NCBI GenBank assembly: GCA_023391095.1
Contig: JAEWBN010000020.1
Location: 156,486 to 220,485, forward strand
Length of the DNA stretch: 64,000 bases
Origin: Pseudomonadota bacterium
Lineage (GTDB): Bacteria > Pseudomonadota > Alphaproteobacteria > Rhizobiales > Devosiaceae
Reading direction: 5' to 3'
The position numbers and the translations under genes are program-made. Shown one piece after another: positions 17,016 through 25,471 of this stretch (position 1 is its first letter; every line of letters starts with the position of its first letter). Under the pieces are notes generated by a model, which did not search any database, was not told where the DNA came from, and saw only the letters and a program-made list of their open reading frames with translations.

Positions 17016-18097
17016 TGCAGTTTCGCCTGGAAAAGCGTCGCGAGCCCTCCAAGCTGATGCTCTATATCGCGCCTCTGGCCGCCGTGGTGCTGACCATGGT
17101 GCTGGGGGCGCTGCTGTTTTCGATGATCGGCTATGACGGCATCGGGGCAGTGCGCGAAATCTACTTCACGCCGCTCCTCAACCCGCTCAAGTGGCAGGAC
17201 CTGGCCATCAAGGCGGCGCCGCTGATCATTATCGGGGTGGGGCTGTCCATCGCCTATCGCGCCAATGTGTGGAATATCGGCGCCGAGGGGCAATATGTCA
17301 TGGGCGGGCTGGCTGCGACGGGGGTGGCGCTGGCGACCCACGGCATGAGCGGCTTCTGGATCCTGCCGCTGATGATGCTGGCCGGTGCTGCGGCGGGCAT
17401 GGCCTATGCCTCGATCCCGGCCTTTTTGAAGACGCGGCTCAACGTCAACGAGATCCTGACCAGCCTGATGCTGACCTATGCGTCGGTGCAGCTGATCTTC
17501 TATCTCGTGCGCGGTCCATGGAAGGACCCGATGGGCATCGGTTTCCCGCAGACGCGGCGCTTTGCCGAAGATGCGCGCCTGCCCACCATCATCGAGGGCA
17601 CGATAGTCCATATGGGCGTGCCCATTGCCATCATCATCGGTCTGGTCGCCTGGTTCATAATGAGCCGCACCGTGTTCGGCTACCGGATGCGCGTGGTGGG
17701 CGCGGCGCCGCATGCCGCCCGCTATGGCGGGTTCTCGGAAAACAAGACGATCTGGCTGGCGCTGCTGGTCAGCGGCGGGCTGGCGGGTCTGGCGGGCATG
17801 CTCGAGGTGGCCGGGCCGTTCCAGCGCATGGTGACGTCGTTTCCGACCAATTACGGTTTCACGGCCATCATCGTGGCTTTCCTTGGCCGGCTTAATCCGT
17901 TTGGGGTGATTATCGCCGCCATTATCCTGGCCATCACCTTTGTGGGCGGGCAGGTGGCTCAGACCACGATCGGCCTTCCCGACGAGGCGACCGGCATTTT
18001 CCAGGCGACGATGCTGTTCCTGGTGCTGGCCGGTGATCTCCTGGTCAAATACCGCATCCGGCGCGTCGTGCCCAATAGTGCGATGGGAGCGGCGTGA
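17015..18097 (+). CDS. ABC transporter permease 1 (BMP type)
   Basis: The 360-aa membrane protein has about eight to ten hydrophobic segments and the marks of the YufP/NupB permease class: GVGLSIAYRANVWNIGAEGQ and, later, FLGRLNPFGVIIAAI. The start overlaps the ATPase stop by 1 bp. With the second permease it forms the membrane channel of a nucleoside- or purine-type importer. Confidence 0.93.
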   Translation: MQFRLEKRREPSKLMLYIAPLAAVVLTMVLGALLFSMIGYDGIGAVREIYFTPLLNPLKWQDLAIKAAPLIIIGVGLSIAYRANVWNIGAEGQYVMGGLAATGVALATHGMSGFWILPLMMLAGAAAGMAYASIPAFLKTRLNVNEILTSLMLTYASVQLIFYLVRGPWKDPMGIGFPQTRRFAEDARLPTIIEGTIVHMGVPIAIIIGLVAWFIMSRTVFGYRMRVVGAAPHAARYGGFSENKTIWLALLVSGGLAGLAGMLEVAGPFQRMVTSFPTNYGFTAIIVAFLGRLNPFGVIIAAIILAITFVGGQVAQTTIGLPDEATGIFQATMLFLVLAGDLLVKYRIRRVVPNSAMGAA

Positions 18098-19020
18098 TGG
18101 ACCTGACAATCGCAATCATCGTCACCGTCGTCGGCGCTGCAACGCCGATCCTGCTGGCTGCTCTTGGCGAACTGGTGGTGGAGCGCTCCGGCGTTCTCAA
18201 CCTTGGCGTTGAAGGCATGATGCTGATCGGCGCCATTGCCGGGTTCGTGGTGCAGTTCCACACCGGCAACCCCTATCTGGCGCTTTTGGCCGGGGCGGCG
18301 GCGGGCACGGCGGCCTCGTTGATCTTCGGGTTCCTGACGCTGTCGCTTTCGGCCAACCAGACCGCCACGGGTCTGGCGCTGACCATTTTCGGCACCGGCT
18401 TTTCGGCGCTGGCGGGGTCGTCCTATTCGGCGCGACCGGTGCAGCTGATGGGGGATTTCTTTCCCACGGCGATTTCCGACCACGGGATTGCCCGGGTGCT
18501 GTTCGGCTATTCCTTCCCGGTCTACTTCTCCTTCATCATGGTCTTTGCGGTCTGGTATTTCCTGACCAGGACACGGGCCGGGCTGATCCTGCGAGCCGTC
18601 GGCGAAAACGACCAGTCTGCCCATTCCATCGGCTATTCCGTGATCGGCGTGCGCTACCTCGCCGTCATGTTCGGGGGCGCGATGGCCGGGTTTGCGGGGG
18701 CCTGTTTCCCGCTGCTGCTGACGCCGCAATGGGCCGAAGGCATGACGGCGGGCCGCGGCTGGATCGCGGTGGCGCTGGTGGTGTTTGCGGCATGGCGGCC
18801 GCTGCGCCTTCTGGCCGGCGCCTATCTTTTTGGGCTCGTGATGACCATGGAGCTTTATGCCAAGGCCGGCGGGGGGGCGCTTTCGGTCATTCCATCCGAA
18901 CTCTGGGCGGCCATGCCCTATCTCGCAACCATCGTCGTGCTGGTGTTGATTTCGCTCCGGCGCGATGCGTCCACAAATGCACCGGCCTGCCTCGGCAAGC
19001 CGTTCATGCCCAGCAATTAG
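18097..19020 (+). CDS. ABC transporter permease 2 (BMP type)
   Basis: The 307-aa permease resembles YufQ/NupC-type partners: ERSGVLNLGVEGMMLIGA near the N-terminus, SLSANQTATGLALTIFGTG in the middle and ALVVFAAWRPLRLL later. The ATG overlaps the previous stop (TGATG). Its end overlaps a strong hairpin (19016-19046), which sets the import module apart from the highly expressed binding-protein gene that follows. Confidence 0.93.
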   Translation: MDLTIAIIVTVVGAATPILLAALGELVVERSGVLNLGVEGMMLIGAIAGFVVQFHTGNPYLALLAGAAAGTAASLIFGFLTLSLSANQTATGLALTIFGTGFSALAGSSYSARPVQLMGDFFPTAISDHGIARVLFGYSFPVYFSFIMVFAVWYFLTRTRAGLILRAVGENDQSAHSIGYSVIGVRYLAVMFGGAMAGFAGACFPLLLTPQWAEGMTAGRGWIAVALVVFAAWRPLRLLAGAYLFGLVMTMELYAKAGGGALSVIPSELWAAMPYLATIVVLVLISLRRDASTNAPACLGKPFMPSN

Positions 19021-19046
19021 GACAGCGGTGCAATGACTGTCCTAAT
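19016..19046 (+). other. Intercistronic hairpin between permease and BMP genes
   Basis: ATTAGGACAG and CTGTCCTAAT are perfect reverse complements around an 11-nt loop. The left arm includes the permease stop codon. No T-run follows, so this looks more like an RNA processing or stabilising hairpin than a terminator. Hairpins here commonly give the binding protein more transcript than the permeases. Confidence 0.6.
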
Positions 19047-19079
19047 CCATAATAAAACCCGTCACTCAGGAGAAACCCA

Positions 19080-20165
19080 ATGACGCTCAATCGTCGCACC
19101 ATGCTCAAGGCCGGTGTGGCCGCTGCAGCCCTGCCGCTGCTCGGCTCCAAGGCCTTCGCGCAGACCGAAAAGCTCAAGGTCGGCTTCGTGCTCGTCGGCA
19201 CGATCAACGACAATGGCTGGAACTACGCGCACAACCAGGGCCGTCTCTATATGGAAGAGCAGCTCGGCGATGCCGTTGAATCGATCTATGTCGAGAACGT
19301 GCCGGAAGGCCCGGACTGCGAACGCGTCCTGCGCGAACTGGCCCAGCAGGGCTGCAAGCTGATCTTCGCCACCAGCTTCGGCTTCGGCGACTCGGTGATC
19401 AAGGTGGCCGAGCAGTTCCCGGACATCATCTTCGAACACGCCACCGGCTACATGCGCGCTGACAATGTCGGCACCTACAATGCCCGCTTCCACGAAGGCC
19501 GTGCCGTTTGCGGCACGATTGCTGGTCACCTCTCCAAGACCGGCAAGGCTGGCTATATCGGCTCGTTCCCGATCCCAGAAGTGGTGATGGGCGTCAACGC
19601 CTTCGTTCTGGCGGCCCGCAAGGTGAACCCGGACTTCACGATCACCCCCGTCTACATCTCCAGCTGGAACGATCCGGCCAAGGAAGCCGACGCGGCTCGC
19701 GCCATGATCGACCAGGGCATCGACGTGATCGCCCAGCACACCGACGGTCCGGCTGCCCTGCAGGTTGCCGAAGAGCGCGGCATCGTTGGCGGCTTCGGCC
19801 AGGGCGCCGACATGAGCGCCTTCGCTCCGAAGGCCCAGCTGACCTCGATCATCGACAACTGGGGCCCGCACTACGTCAAGACCGCTCAGGCTGTCATCGA
19901 CGGCACCTGGGAAAGCAAGGATAGCTGGCCTGGCCTCAAGGAAGGCGAAGTGCAGATCGGCGCTTACAACGAGTCGATCCCGGCCGACGTCGTCGCCGCT
20001 GCCGAAGCCATCAAGCAGGGTCAGATCGACGGCTCGATCAACATCTTTACCGGCCCGATCAACGACCACACTGGCGCAGAACGCGTTCCGGCCGGCGTGA
20101 CCCTGACCGATGCCGAACTGCTCGGTATGGACTGGTATGTCGAAGGCGTGAACCCGCCGGCCTGA
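19080..20165 (+). CDS. BMP-family substrate-binding protein of the ABC importer
   Basis: The 361-aa periplasmic protein begins with a Tat-like signal (RRTMLKAGVAAAALPLLGS) and a likely cleavage at AFA before Gln. The BMP/PnrA fold is visible in VGFVLVGTINDNGWNYAHNQG and ATSFGFGDSVIKVAEQFPD. PnrA-class proteins bind nucleosides, and related alphaproteobacterial ones sit beside purine genes, so a purine, nucleoside or ureide ligand is inferred. A ribosome site (CAGGAGAAA) precedes the start. Codons are more uniformly C-ended than in neighbouring genes, suggesting high expression. Confidence 0.92.
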   Translation: MTLNRRTMLKAGVAAAALPLLGSKAFAQTEKLKVGFVLVGTINDNGWNYAHNQGRLYMEEQLGDAVESIYVENVPEGPDCERVLRELAQQGCKLIFATSFGFGDSVIKVAEQFPDIIFEHATGYMRADNVGTYNARFHEGRAVCGTIAGHLSKTGKAGYIGSFPIPEVVMGVNAFVLAARKVNPDFTITPVYISSWNDPAKEADAARAMIDQGIDVIAQHTDGPAALQVAEERGIVGGFGQGADMSAFAPKAQLTSIIDNWGPHYVKTAQAVIDGTWESKDSWPGLKEGEVQIGAYNESIPADVVAAAEAIKQGQIDGSINIFTGPINDHTGAERVPAGVTLTDAELLGMDWYVEGVNPPA

Positions 20166-20191
20166 TCGACCCAACGGGTTGAGACGATTTG

Positions 20192-20219
20192 AAGGGGCGG
20201 GTGCGAGCCCGCCCTTTTA
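20192..20219 (+). terminator. Terminator after the BMP gene
   Basis: GGGCGGG pairs with CCCGCCC around a 6-nt loop, followed by TTTT. It lies 27 bp after the binding-protein stop and probably ends the uraH-xdh-ABC transcript. Confidence 0.8.
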
Positions 20220-20253
20220 TGCGACAGAGGCTTGACCAAGGCCCAACGCTCCT

Positions 20254-20384
20254 GCGCCCCTCCCCTGGAGGGGGAGCTCGGACCACAGGTCTGCAGCAAA
20301 GCTGGGGTGGGGTGTTTTCGACATCCCACCGAGTGTTTGGCCCACCCCACCCTCATTCCCTCCCCCTCCAGGGCAGGGAGGCGC
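20254..20384. repeat. Intergenic C/G-rich palindromic element, copy 2 (long inverted form)
   Basis: The left arm GCGCCCCTCCCCTGGAGG (from 20254) and the right arm CTCCCCCTCCAGGG (from 20360) are near-perfect inverted copies, with an inner GGGGTGGGG / CCCACCCCACC pairing. The whole block could fold into one long hairpin between the BMP gene and puuD. Confidence 0.6.
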
Positions 20385-20409
20385 AAGAGCGGATGGTACG
20401 GAGAACAAG

Positions 20410-21636
20410 ATGGGCGATCTGGCAATTTTTTATGAATGGGCGATGTTCGCCGCGCGGTGGCTGCATGTGGTGACCGCGATTGCCTGGATCGGATCGTCCT
20501 TTTATTTCATCGCGCTGGACCTCGGTCTGCGCAAGACGCCGAGCCTGCCGCCGCTGGCGCATGGCGAGGAGTGGCAGGTGCATGGCGGGGGCTTCTACCA
20601 CATCCAGAAGTATTTGGTGGCGCCCGAATTTTTGCCCGAGCACCTGACCTGGTTCAAATGGGAGAGCTACGCGACCTGGCTATCGGGCGCGATGCTGCTG
20701 GTGCTGCTCTATTATGTCGGTGCCGATCTGTTCCTCGTCGACCGCAATGTGCTCGACGTGCCCAATTGGGTGGCGATCCTCCTGTCGGCCGGCTCCATCG
20801 TGCTGGGCTGGCTGCTCTATGACACGCTCTGCAAGTCGCCGATTGGACAGTCGACCACCGGGCTGATGCTGGTGCTGTTCGCCATCCTCGTCGTCATGAG
20901 CTGGGGCTATACGCAGCTCTTCACCGGGCGCGCGGCCATGCTGCATATGGGGGCGTTTACCGCGACGATCATGACGGCCAACGTGGCCATGATCATCATT
21001 CCCAACCAGAAGATCGTGGTCGGTGATCTCAAGGCGGGGCGGGTGCCCGACGCCAAATATGGCAAGATCGCCAAGCAGCGGAGCCTCCACAACAACTACC
21101 TGACGCTGCCGGTCATCTTCTTCATGCTCTCGAGCCACTATCCGCTGGCCTTTGCGACGCAGTGGAACTGGATCATCGCCTCGCTGATCTTCCTCGTCGG
21201 CGTGGTGATCCGGCACTATTTCAACACCCGCCATGCGCGGAAGGGCAATCCGCACTGGACGTGGCTCGTTGCCACCGTGCTGATGCTCACCATCGCTTGG
21301 CTGTCGACCGCGCCGAAACTGCCGGGGGCCGATCAGCCGATGCAGGTCTCGGCCAGCGGCGAGCGGTTCATGGCGGCGGAGCATTTCCAGGCGGCTAGTT
21401 TGACCGTGCAGACGCGCTGCGCCATGTGCCATACGGCCGAGCCGGTTTGGGACGGCGTCTATCAGGCGCCCAAGAATGTCATTCTCGACAATGACGTCGC
21501 CATTGCCAATCACGCCCACCAGATCGCCATGCAGGCGGGCTGGAGCCATGCCATGCCGCCGGGCAATGTGACCGACATGACCGCCGATGAGCGGGCGCTG
21601 CTGGTCGAGTGGTATCGCGAAGGGTCGGGTTCATGA
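20410..21636 (+). CDS. puuD: Membrane urate hydroxylase PuuD with C-terminal cytochrome c
   Basis: The 408-aa protein has an N-terminal helix cluster (RWLHVVTAIAWIGSSFYF at the start, then several more spans) typical of the urate-hydroxylase membrane domain. It ends with a soluble cytochrome c domain carrying the haem motif CAMCH (near residue 338) and a likely axial Met region (HAMPPGNVTDM). It oxidises urate to 5-hydroxyisourate and passes the electrons to the respiratory chain rather than to oxygen directly, so no peroxide is made. The product goes to UraH. Its stop overlaps the guaD start by 4 bp. Confidence 0.95.
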   Translation: MGDLAIFYEWAMFAARWLHVVTAIAWIGSSFYFIALDLGLRKTPSLPPLAHGEEWQVHGGGFYHIQKYLVAPEFLPEHLTWFKWESYATWLSGAMLLVLLYYVGADLFLVDRNVLDVPNWVAILLSAGSIVLGWLLYDTLCKSPIGQSTTGLMLVLFAILVVMSWGYTQLFTGRAAMLHMGAFTATIMTANVAMIIIPNQKIVVGDLKAGRVPDAKYGKIAKQRSLHNNYLTLPVIFFMLSSHYPLAFATQWNWIIASLIFLVGVVIRHYFNTRHARKGNPHWTWLVATVLMLTIAWLSTAPKLPGADQPMQVSASGERFMAAEHFQAASLTVQTRCAMCHTAEPVWDGVYQAPKNVILDNDVAIANHAHQIAMQAGWSHAMPPGNVTDMTADERALLVEWYREGSGS

Positions 21637-22934
21637 GCCGGACCATCCTGCGCGGGCGGGTGCTGAGCTTTCACCGGGCGCCGCAGGGCATCGACGATGC
21701 CGAAAGCTACCTTTATCTCGAGGATGGCGCAGTCGGCATCGAGGACGGGCTGGTGGTTTCGGTGGGCGATTTCGCCGAGGCGGACATTGCCGGCGCTGTC
21801 GTGATCGACCACCGGCCGCACCTGATCCTGCCGGGCTTTATCGACCTGCACCTCCACTACGTGCAAAGCCAGATCATGGCGGCCTATGCCGGATCGCTGC
21901 TCGAATGGCTCAACACCTATACCTTTATCGAGGAGCAGAAGTTTGCCCAGCAGGGGCATGCCGATGCGGTGGCCGTCGATTTCTACGATGCGCTGATCCG
22001 GCATGGGACGACGACGGCGGTGGCCTATTGTTCGAGCCATCCGCGGTCGGTGGACGCCTTCTTTGCCGAGGCGCAGCGGCGCAACATGCTCATGGTGGGC
22101 GGCAAGGTGATGATGGATCGCAATGCGCCCGAGGGGCTCTGCGACACCGCGCAGTCGAGCTATGACGACAGCAAGGCGCTGATCGCCCGCTGGCATGGCC
22201 GGGGGCGGGCGCTCTACGCCATCTCGCCGCGCTTCGCCATCACCTCGACGCCGGAGCAGATGGCTGCGGCGCAGGCGCTGGTGGCCGAGCATTCCGATTG
22301 CTTCGTCCAGACCCATCTCAGCGAAAATCTCGACGAGATCGCCTATTCCATGGAGCTCTATCCCGAGGCCAAGGACTACACCGGCATCTACGAGGATTAC
22401 GGGCTTCTGGGGCGCAAGACGCTTTTGGGGCACTCGATCCACCTCAACCATCGCGAGACAGCTGTTTTGGCCGAGACCGGTTCGGTGGCGGTGTTCTGCC
22501 CGACCTCGAACCTGTTTCTGGGGTCGGGTCTCTTCGACCATGGGCGGCTGACGCAGAATGGCGTGCGGGTGGGGATCGCCACCGATATCGGCGGGGGCAC
22601 CAGTGTTTCCATGCTGCGCACGCTGGACGAGGGCTACAAGGTGCTGCAACTGCGCGGGCAGCGGCTCAATCCGCTTGCCTCGTTCCACATGGCGACGCGC
22701 GGCAATGCCGAGGCGCTGGGGCTGGAGGAGACGATCGGCTCCATTGCGCCGGGCCGGGCGGCGGACCTGGTGGTGCTCGATGCGGGAGCAACGCCGACCA
22801 TGCGCATGCGGCAGGCGACATTGGGGAGTCTGGTGGAAGAACTGTTCCTGCTCCAGACGCTGGGCGATGACCGCGCCATCGCCGAAGTCTATGTGGCTGG
22901 TGCAAGGGCGAAGTCCACTTTGGTCGGGTTGTGA
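21633..22934 (+). CDS. guaD: Guanine deaminase
   Basis: The 433-aa amidohydrolase converts guanine to xanthine and ammonia, feeding XdhAB. Metal ligands are visible as FIDLHLHYVQSQ, the QTHLSENLDEI histidine, LGHSIHLN and the TDIGGGTS aspartate. LLEWLNTYTF and FCPTSNLFLGSG are also typical of GuaD. The ATG overlaps the puuD stop. A longer reading from 21609 would extend into puuD without family support. Confidence 0.95.
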   Translation: MSRTILRGRVLSFHRAPQGIDDAESYLYLEDGAVGIEDGLVVSVGDFAEADIAGAVVIDHRPHLILPGFIDLHLHYVQSQIMAAYAGSLLEWLNTYTFIEEQKFAQQGHADAVAVDFYDALIRHGTTTAVAYCSSHPRSVDAFFAEAQRRNMLMVGGKVMMDRNAPEGLCDTAQSSYDDSKALIARWHGRGRALYAISPRFAITSTPEQMAAAQALVAEHSDCFVQTHLSENLDEIAYSMELYPEAKDYTGIYEDYGLLGRKTLLGHSIHLNHRETAVLAETGSVAVFCPTSNLFLGSGLFDHGRLTQNGVRVGIATDIGGGTSVSMLRTLDEGYKVLQLRGQRLNPLASFHMATRGNAEALGLEETIGSIAPGRAADLVVLDAGATPTMRMRQATLGSLVEELFLLQTLGDDRAIAEVYVAGARAKSTLVGL

Positions 22935-22990
22935 GGGCGAACGCACTGGCCTAAAGATTAGGCATCGTGCGTTCGAAAGGCTCCACACCC

Positions 22991-25153
22991 ATGTCCGACT
23001 ACATCACGAAATCCGGCCTCCATGTGCATCCGCTGCTGGCGGATTTCGTGGAGAAAGAGGCGCTGCCGGGCACGGATGTAACGGCTGATCAATTCTGGAG
23101 CGGCTTTGCCGCCTTGCTGGCCGAGCATGTGCCGACCAACAAGCGCCTCCTGGCGCGGCGCGACGATCTCCAGGCGCAGATCGATGACTGGCACCGTAAA
23201 TATGGCCCGGTCGCCAACAATCCGCAGGGCTATGAATTCTTTCTGCGCGATATCGGCTACCTGGTCGAGGAGCCTGACGATTTCACCATCGAGACCGAAG
23301 GGCTCGACCCCGAAATCGCGACCATTTGCGGGCCGCAGCTGGTGGTGCCGGTGTCCAATGCGCGCTACGCGCTCAATGCCGCCAATGCGCGCTGGGGTTC
23401 GCTCTATGACGCGCTTTATGGCACCGACGTCATTGCGCGCGACGGCGAGCTGGCGCCGGGCAAGGGGTATAATCCGGCGCGTGGCGCGGCGGTGGTGGCG
23501 CGTGCGGCAGAATTCCTCGATGCGAGCTTTCCGCTGGCGACGGGCAGCCACACCGAGGTCTCCGGCTATCACATCATCAAGGATGGCGAACGCCGGGTGC
23601 TGGTCGTCGATACGCCGGCGGGCCGCACGGGGCTGCGCGATCCGGGTGCATGTGTGGGCTATGGCGGCAGCGAGGCCGCCGGCGAGATCGTGCTGCGGCA
23701 TAACGGGCTGCATGTCATTCTGGTGATCGCGCCCGAGACGGAAATCGGCAAGGCGCATGCGGCGGGGCTCAGCGATGTGATCGTCGAGGCGGCGCTGACC
23801 ACGATCCAGGATTGCGAGGACTCGGTCGCGGCGGTCGATGCCGAGGACAAGGTGGGCGTTTATCGCAACTGGCTGGGCCTGATGAATGGCTCGCTGGAAG
23901 ACACGTTTGAAAAGGGCGGCAAGACCGTCACGCGCAAGCTCAATGCGGATCGCCACTACAAGGATGTGGACGGCCAGCCGCTCGTGCTCAAGGGCCGCTC
24001 GCTGCTGCTGGTGCGCAATGTAGGGCACCTGATGACCACGGACGCCGTGCTGTTCGACGGACAGCCGGTGGGCGAGGGGCTGATGGATGCGGCGGTGACG
24101 GCGCTCTGCGCGCTGCATGACAAGGGCAATAATGCGCGCAATGGCGCGATCTACGTGGTCAAGCCCAAGATGCACGGGCCCGAAGAAGTGGCCTTTGCCT
24201 GCGCGATCTTTGCGTCGGTCGAAAAGATGCTGGGGCTCGAGGCCAATCGCATCAAGATCGGAATCATGGACGAAGAGCGCCGCACCTCCGCCAATCTCAA
24301 GGCCGCCATCCATGCGGCGCGGGAGCGCGTGTTCTTCATCAATACCGGGTTCCTCGATCGCACGGGCGACGAGATTCATACTTCGATGGAAGCCGGCGCC
24401 GTGCTGCGCAAGGACGAGATCAAGGCTGAGAAGTGGATCTCGTCCTACGAGGACCGCAATGTGCTGATCGGGCTGGCCGCCGGGTTCTCCGGCAAGGCAC
24501 AGATCGGCAAGGGCATGTGGGCCCGGCCCGACGACATGGCCGCCATGATGGATGCCAAGATCGGGCACCCCAAGGCGGGGGCCAATACCGCCTGGGTGCC
24601 ATCGCCGACGGCGGCGACGCTGCATGCGCTGCATTACCACGAGGTCGATGTTCTTGAGGCGCAGAAGCGTCGCCACAACGAGGCCACGCCGCCGCTTTTG
24701 GCTCTGTTCTCCATGCCGGTACAGGCGCCATATTCGCTCAGCCGCGAGGAGATCACGCGCGAACTCGAGAACAATGCGCAGGGCATTCTGGGCTATGTGG
24801 TGCGCTGGGTGCAGCAGGGCGTGGGGTGTTCCAAGGTTCCCGACATCAACAATGTGGGGCTGATGGAAGACCGCGCAACCTGCCGGATTTCCGCGCAGGC
24901 CGTAGCCAACTGGCTGCGCCATGGGCTTGTCAGCCGCGACGAGGTGACCTCGGTGTTCGAGCGCATGGCTGTGGTTGTGGACGGGCAGAATGCGGGTGAT
25001 CCGCTCTACCGCCCGATGACGGAGAACTACCAGTCGGTGGCGTTCCAGGCGGCGCTGGAACTGGCGCTGCACGGGGCCGAACAGCCGAGCGGCTATACCG
25101 AGCCGCTGCTGCATGCCGCCCGGCTGAAGGTCAAGGCGCGGGACAAGAAGTAG
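22991..25153 (+). CDS. glcB: Malate synthase G
   Basis: The 720-aa enzyme joins glyoxylate and acetyl-CoA to give malate; the length matches the G isoform (723 aa in E. coli). Visible segments include GYEFFLRDIGYLVEEP, AVDAEDKVGVYRNWLG, KMHGPEEVAFA, GIMDEERRTSANL and FINTGFLDRTGDEIHTSME, all from the TIM-barrel core. The gene directly follows guaD, so the glyoxylate from ureidoglycolate is taken straight into central metabolism; this link is by context. The frame begins earlier at 22967, but ATG 22991 fits the family N-terminus. Confidence 0.97.
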   Translation: MSDYITKSGLHVHPLLADFVEKEALPGTDVTADQFWSGFAALLAEHVPTNKRLLARRDDLQAQIDDWHRKYGPVANNPQGYEFFLRDIGYLVEEPDDFTIETEGLDPEIATICGPQLVVPVSNARYALNAANARWGSLYDALYGTDVIARDGELAPGKGYNPARGAAVVARAAEFLDASFPLATGSHTEVSGYHIIKDGERRVLVVDTPAGRTGLRDPGACVGYGGSEAAGEIVLRHNGLHVILVIAPETEIGKAHAAGLSDVIVEAALTTIQDCEDSVAAVDAEDKVGVYRNWLGLMNGSLEDTFEKGGKTVTRKLNADRHYKDVDGQPLVLKGRSLLLVRNVGHLMTTDAVLFDGQPVGEGLMDAAVTALCALHDKGNNARNGAIYVVKPKMHGPEEVAFACAIFASVEKMLGLEANRIKIGIMDEERRTSANLKAAIHAARERVFFINTGFLDRTGDEIHTSMEAGAVLRKDEIKAEKWISSYEDRNVLIGLAAGFSGKAQIGKGMWARPDDMAAMMDAKIGHPKAGANTAWVPSPTAATLHALHYHEVDVLEAQKRRHNEATPPLLALFSMPVQAPYSLSREEITRELENNAQGILGYVVRWVQQGVGCSKVPDINNVGLMEDRATCRISAQAVANWLRHGLVSRDEVTSVFERMAVVVDGQNAGDPLYRPMTENYQSVAFQAALELALHGAEQPSGYTEPLLHAARLKVKARDKK

Positions 25154-25189
25154 TCGGCCCGATGGAAGGGCTGCGCAGGGCCGGGCAGT

Positions 25190-25282
25190 TCCGGGTTGTG
25201 GGCACCCCCTCCGAGCTGCGCGAGGCCCTTTCGGGCCAAGCTTCGCTTGCCTCCCCCGTGGAGGGGGAGGTGGGGGCCGGTG
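25190..25282 (+). repeat. Intergenic palindromic element, copy 3a
   Basis: This 93-bp block runs from CCGGGTTG through GCACCCCCTCCGAGCTGCGC to CCTCCCCCGTGGAGGGGGAGG and GGGGGCCGG. The internal stem GGCCCTTTCGGGCC and the closing CCTCCCCC/GGGGGAGG stem would fold into two hairpins. Copy 3b is 141 bp downstream in the same orientation. Confidence 0.75.
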
Positions 25283-25330
25283 ATTTTGGGGTGGTAGCCG
25301 CTGATTGTCGTTGCAGATGGTCTCAGAGCG

Positions 25331-25423
25331 TCCGGGTTGCGGGCACCCCCTCCGAGCTGCGCTAAGCCCTGCGGGCTAAGCTTCGCTTGCCTCCCCCGTT
25401 CAGGGGGAGGTGGGGGCCGGTGG
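25331..25423 (+). repeat. Intergenic palindromic element, copy 3b
   Basis: It repeats copy 3a with few changes. The inner hairpin has changed on both sides (AGCCCTGCGGGCT in place of GGCCCTTTCGGGCC), which keeps pairing intact. Compensatory changes of this kind suggest that the folded form matters. Confidence 0.75.
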
Positions 25424-25444
25424 TAGGCGCAGGTCCGAGGTAAG

Positions 25445-25469
25445 AAAGCCCGCCTTTCGGCGGGCTTTT
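25445..25469. terminator. Bidirectional terminator between glcB and the tannase-like gene
   Basis: AAAGCCCGCC pairs perfectly with GGCGGGCTTT around TTTC, with a T-run to the right and an A-rich left side. It can end both the rightward malate synthase transcript and the leftward esterase transcript. Confidence 0.8.
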
Positions 25470-25471
25470 GG

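Larger units (their letters stand above)
25154..25471. other. Gene-free interval with two repeat copies and a terminator
   Basis: Apart from the two long repeat copies and the bidirectional hairpin listed separately, nothing else is seen here. Reading frames across it are repeat-derived. Confidence 0.6.

Noticed and set aside
22958..25114. A 718-codon open frame opposite malate synthase
   Set aside because: It is a shadow of a certain gene, with high Arg/His and no motifs.
25190..25423. Possible CRISPR-like repeats
   Set aside because: There are only two copies, they are long and palindromic, and no cas gene is present.
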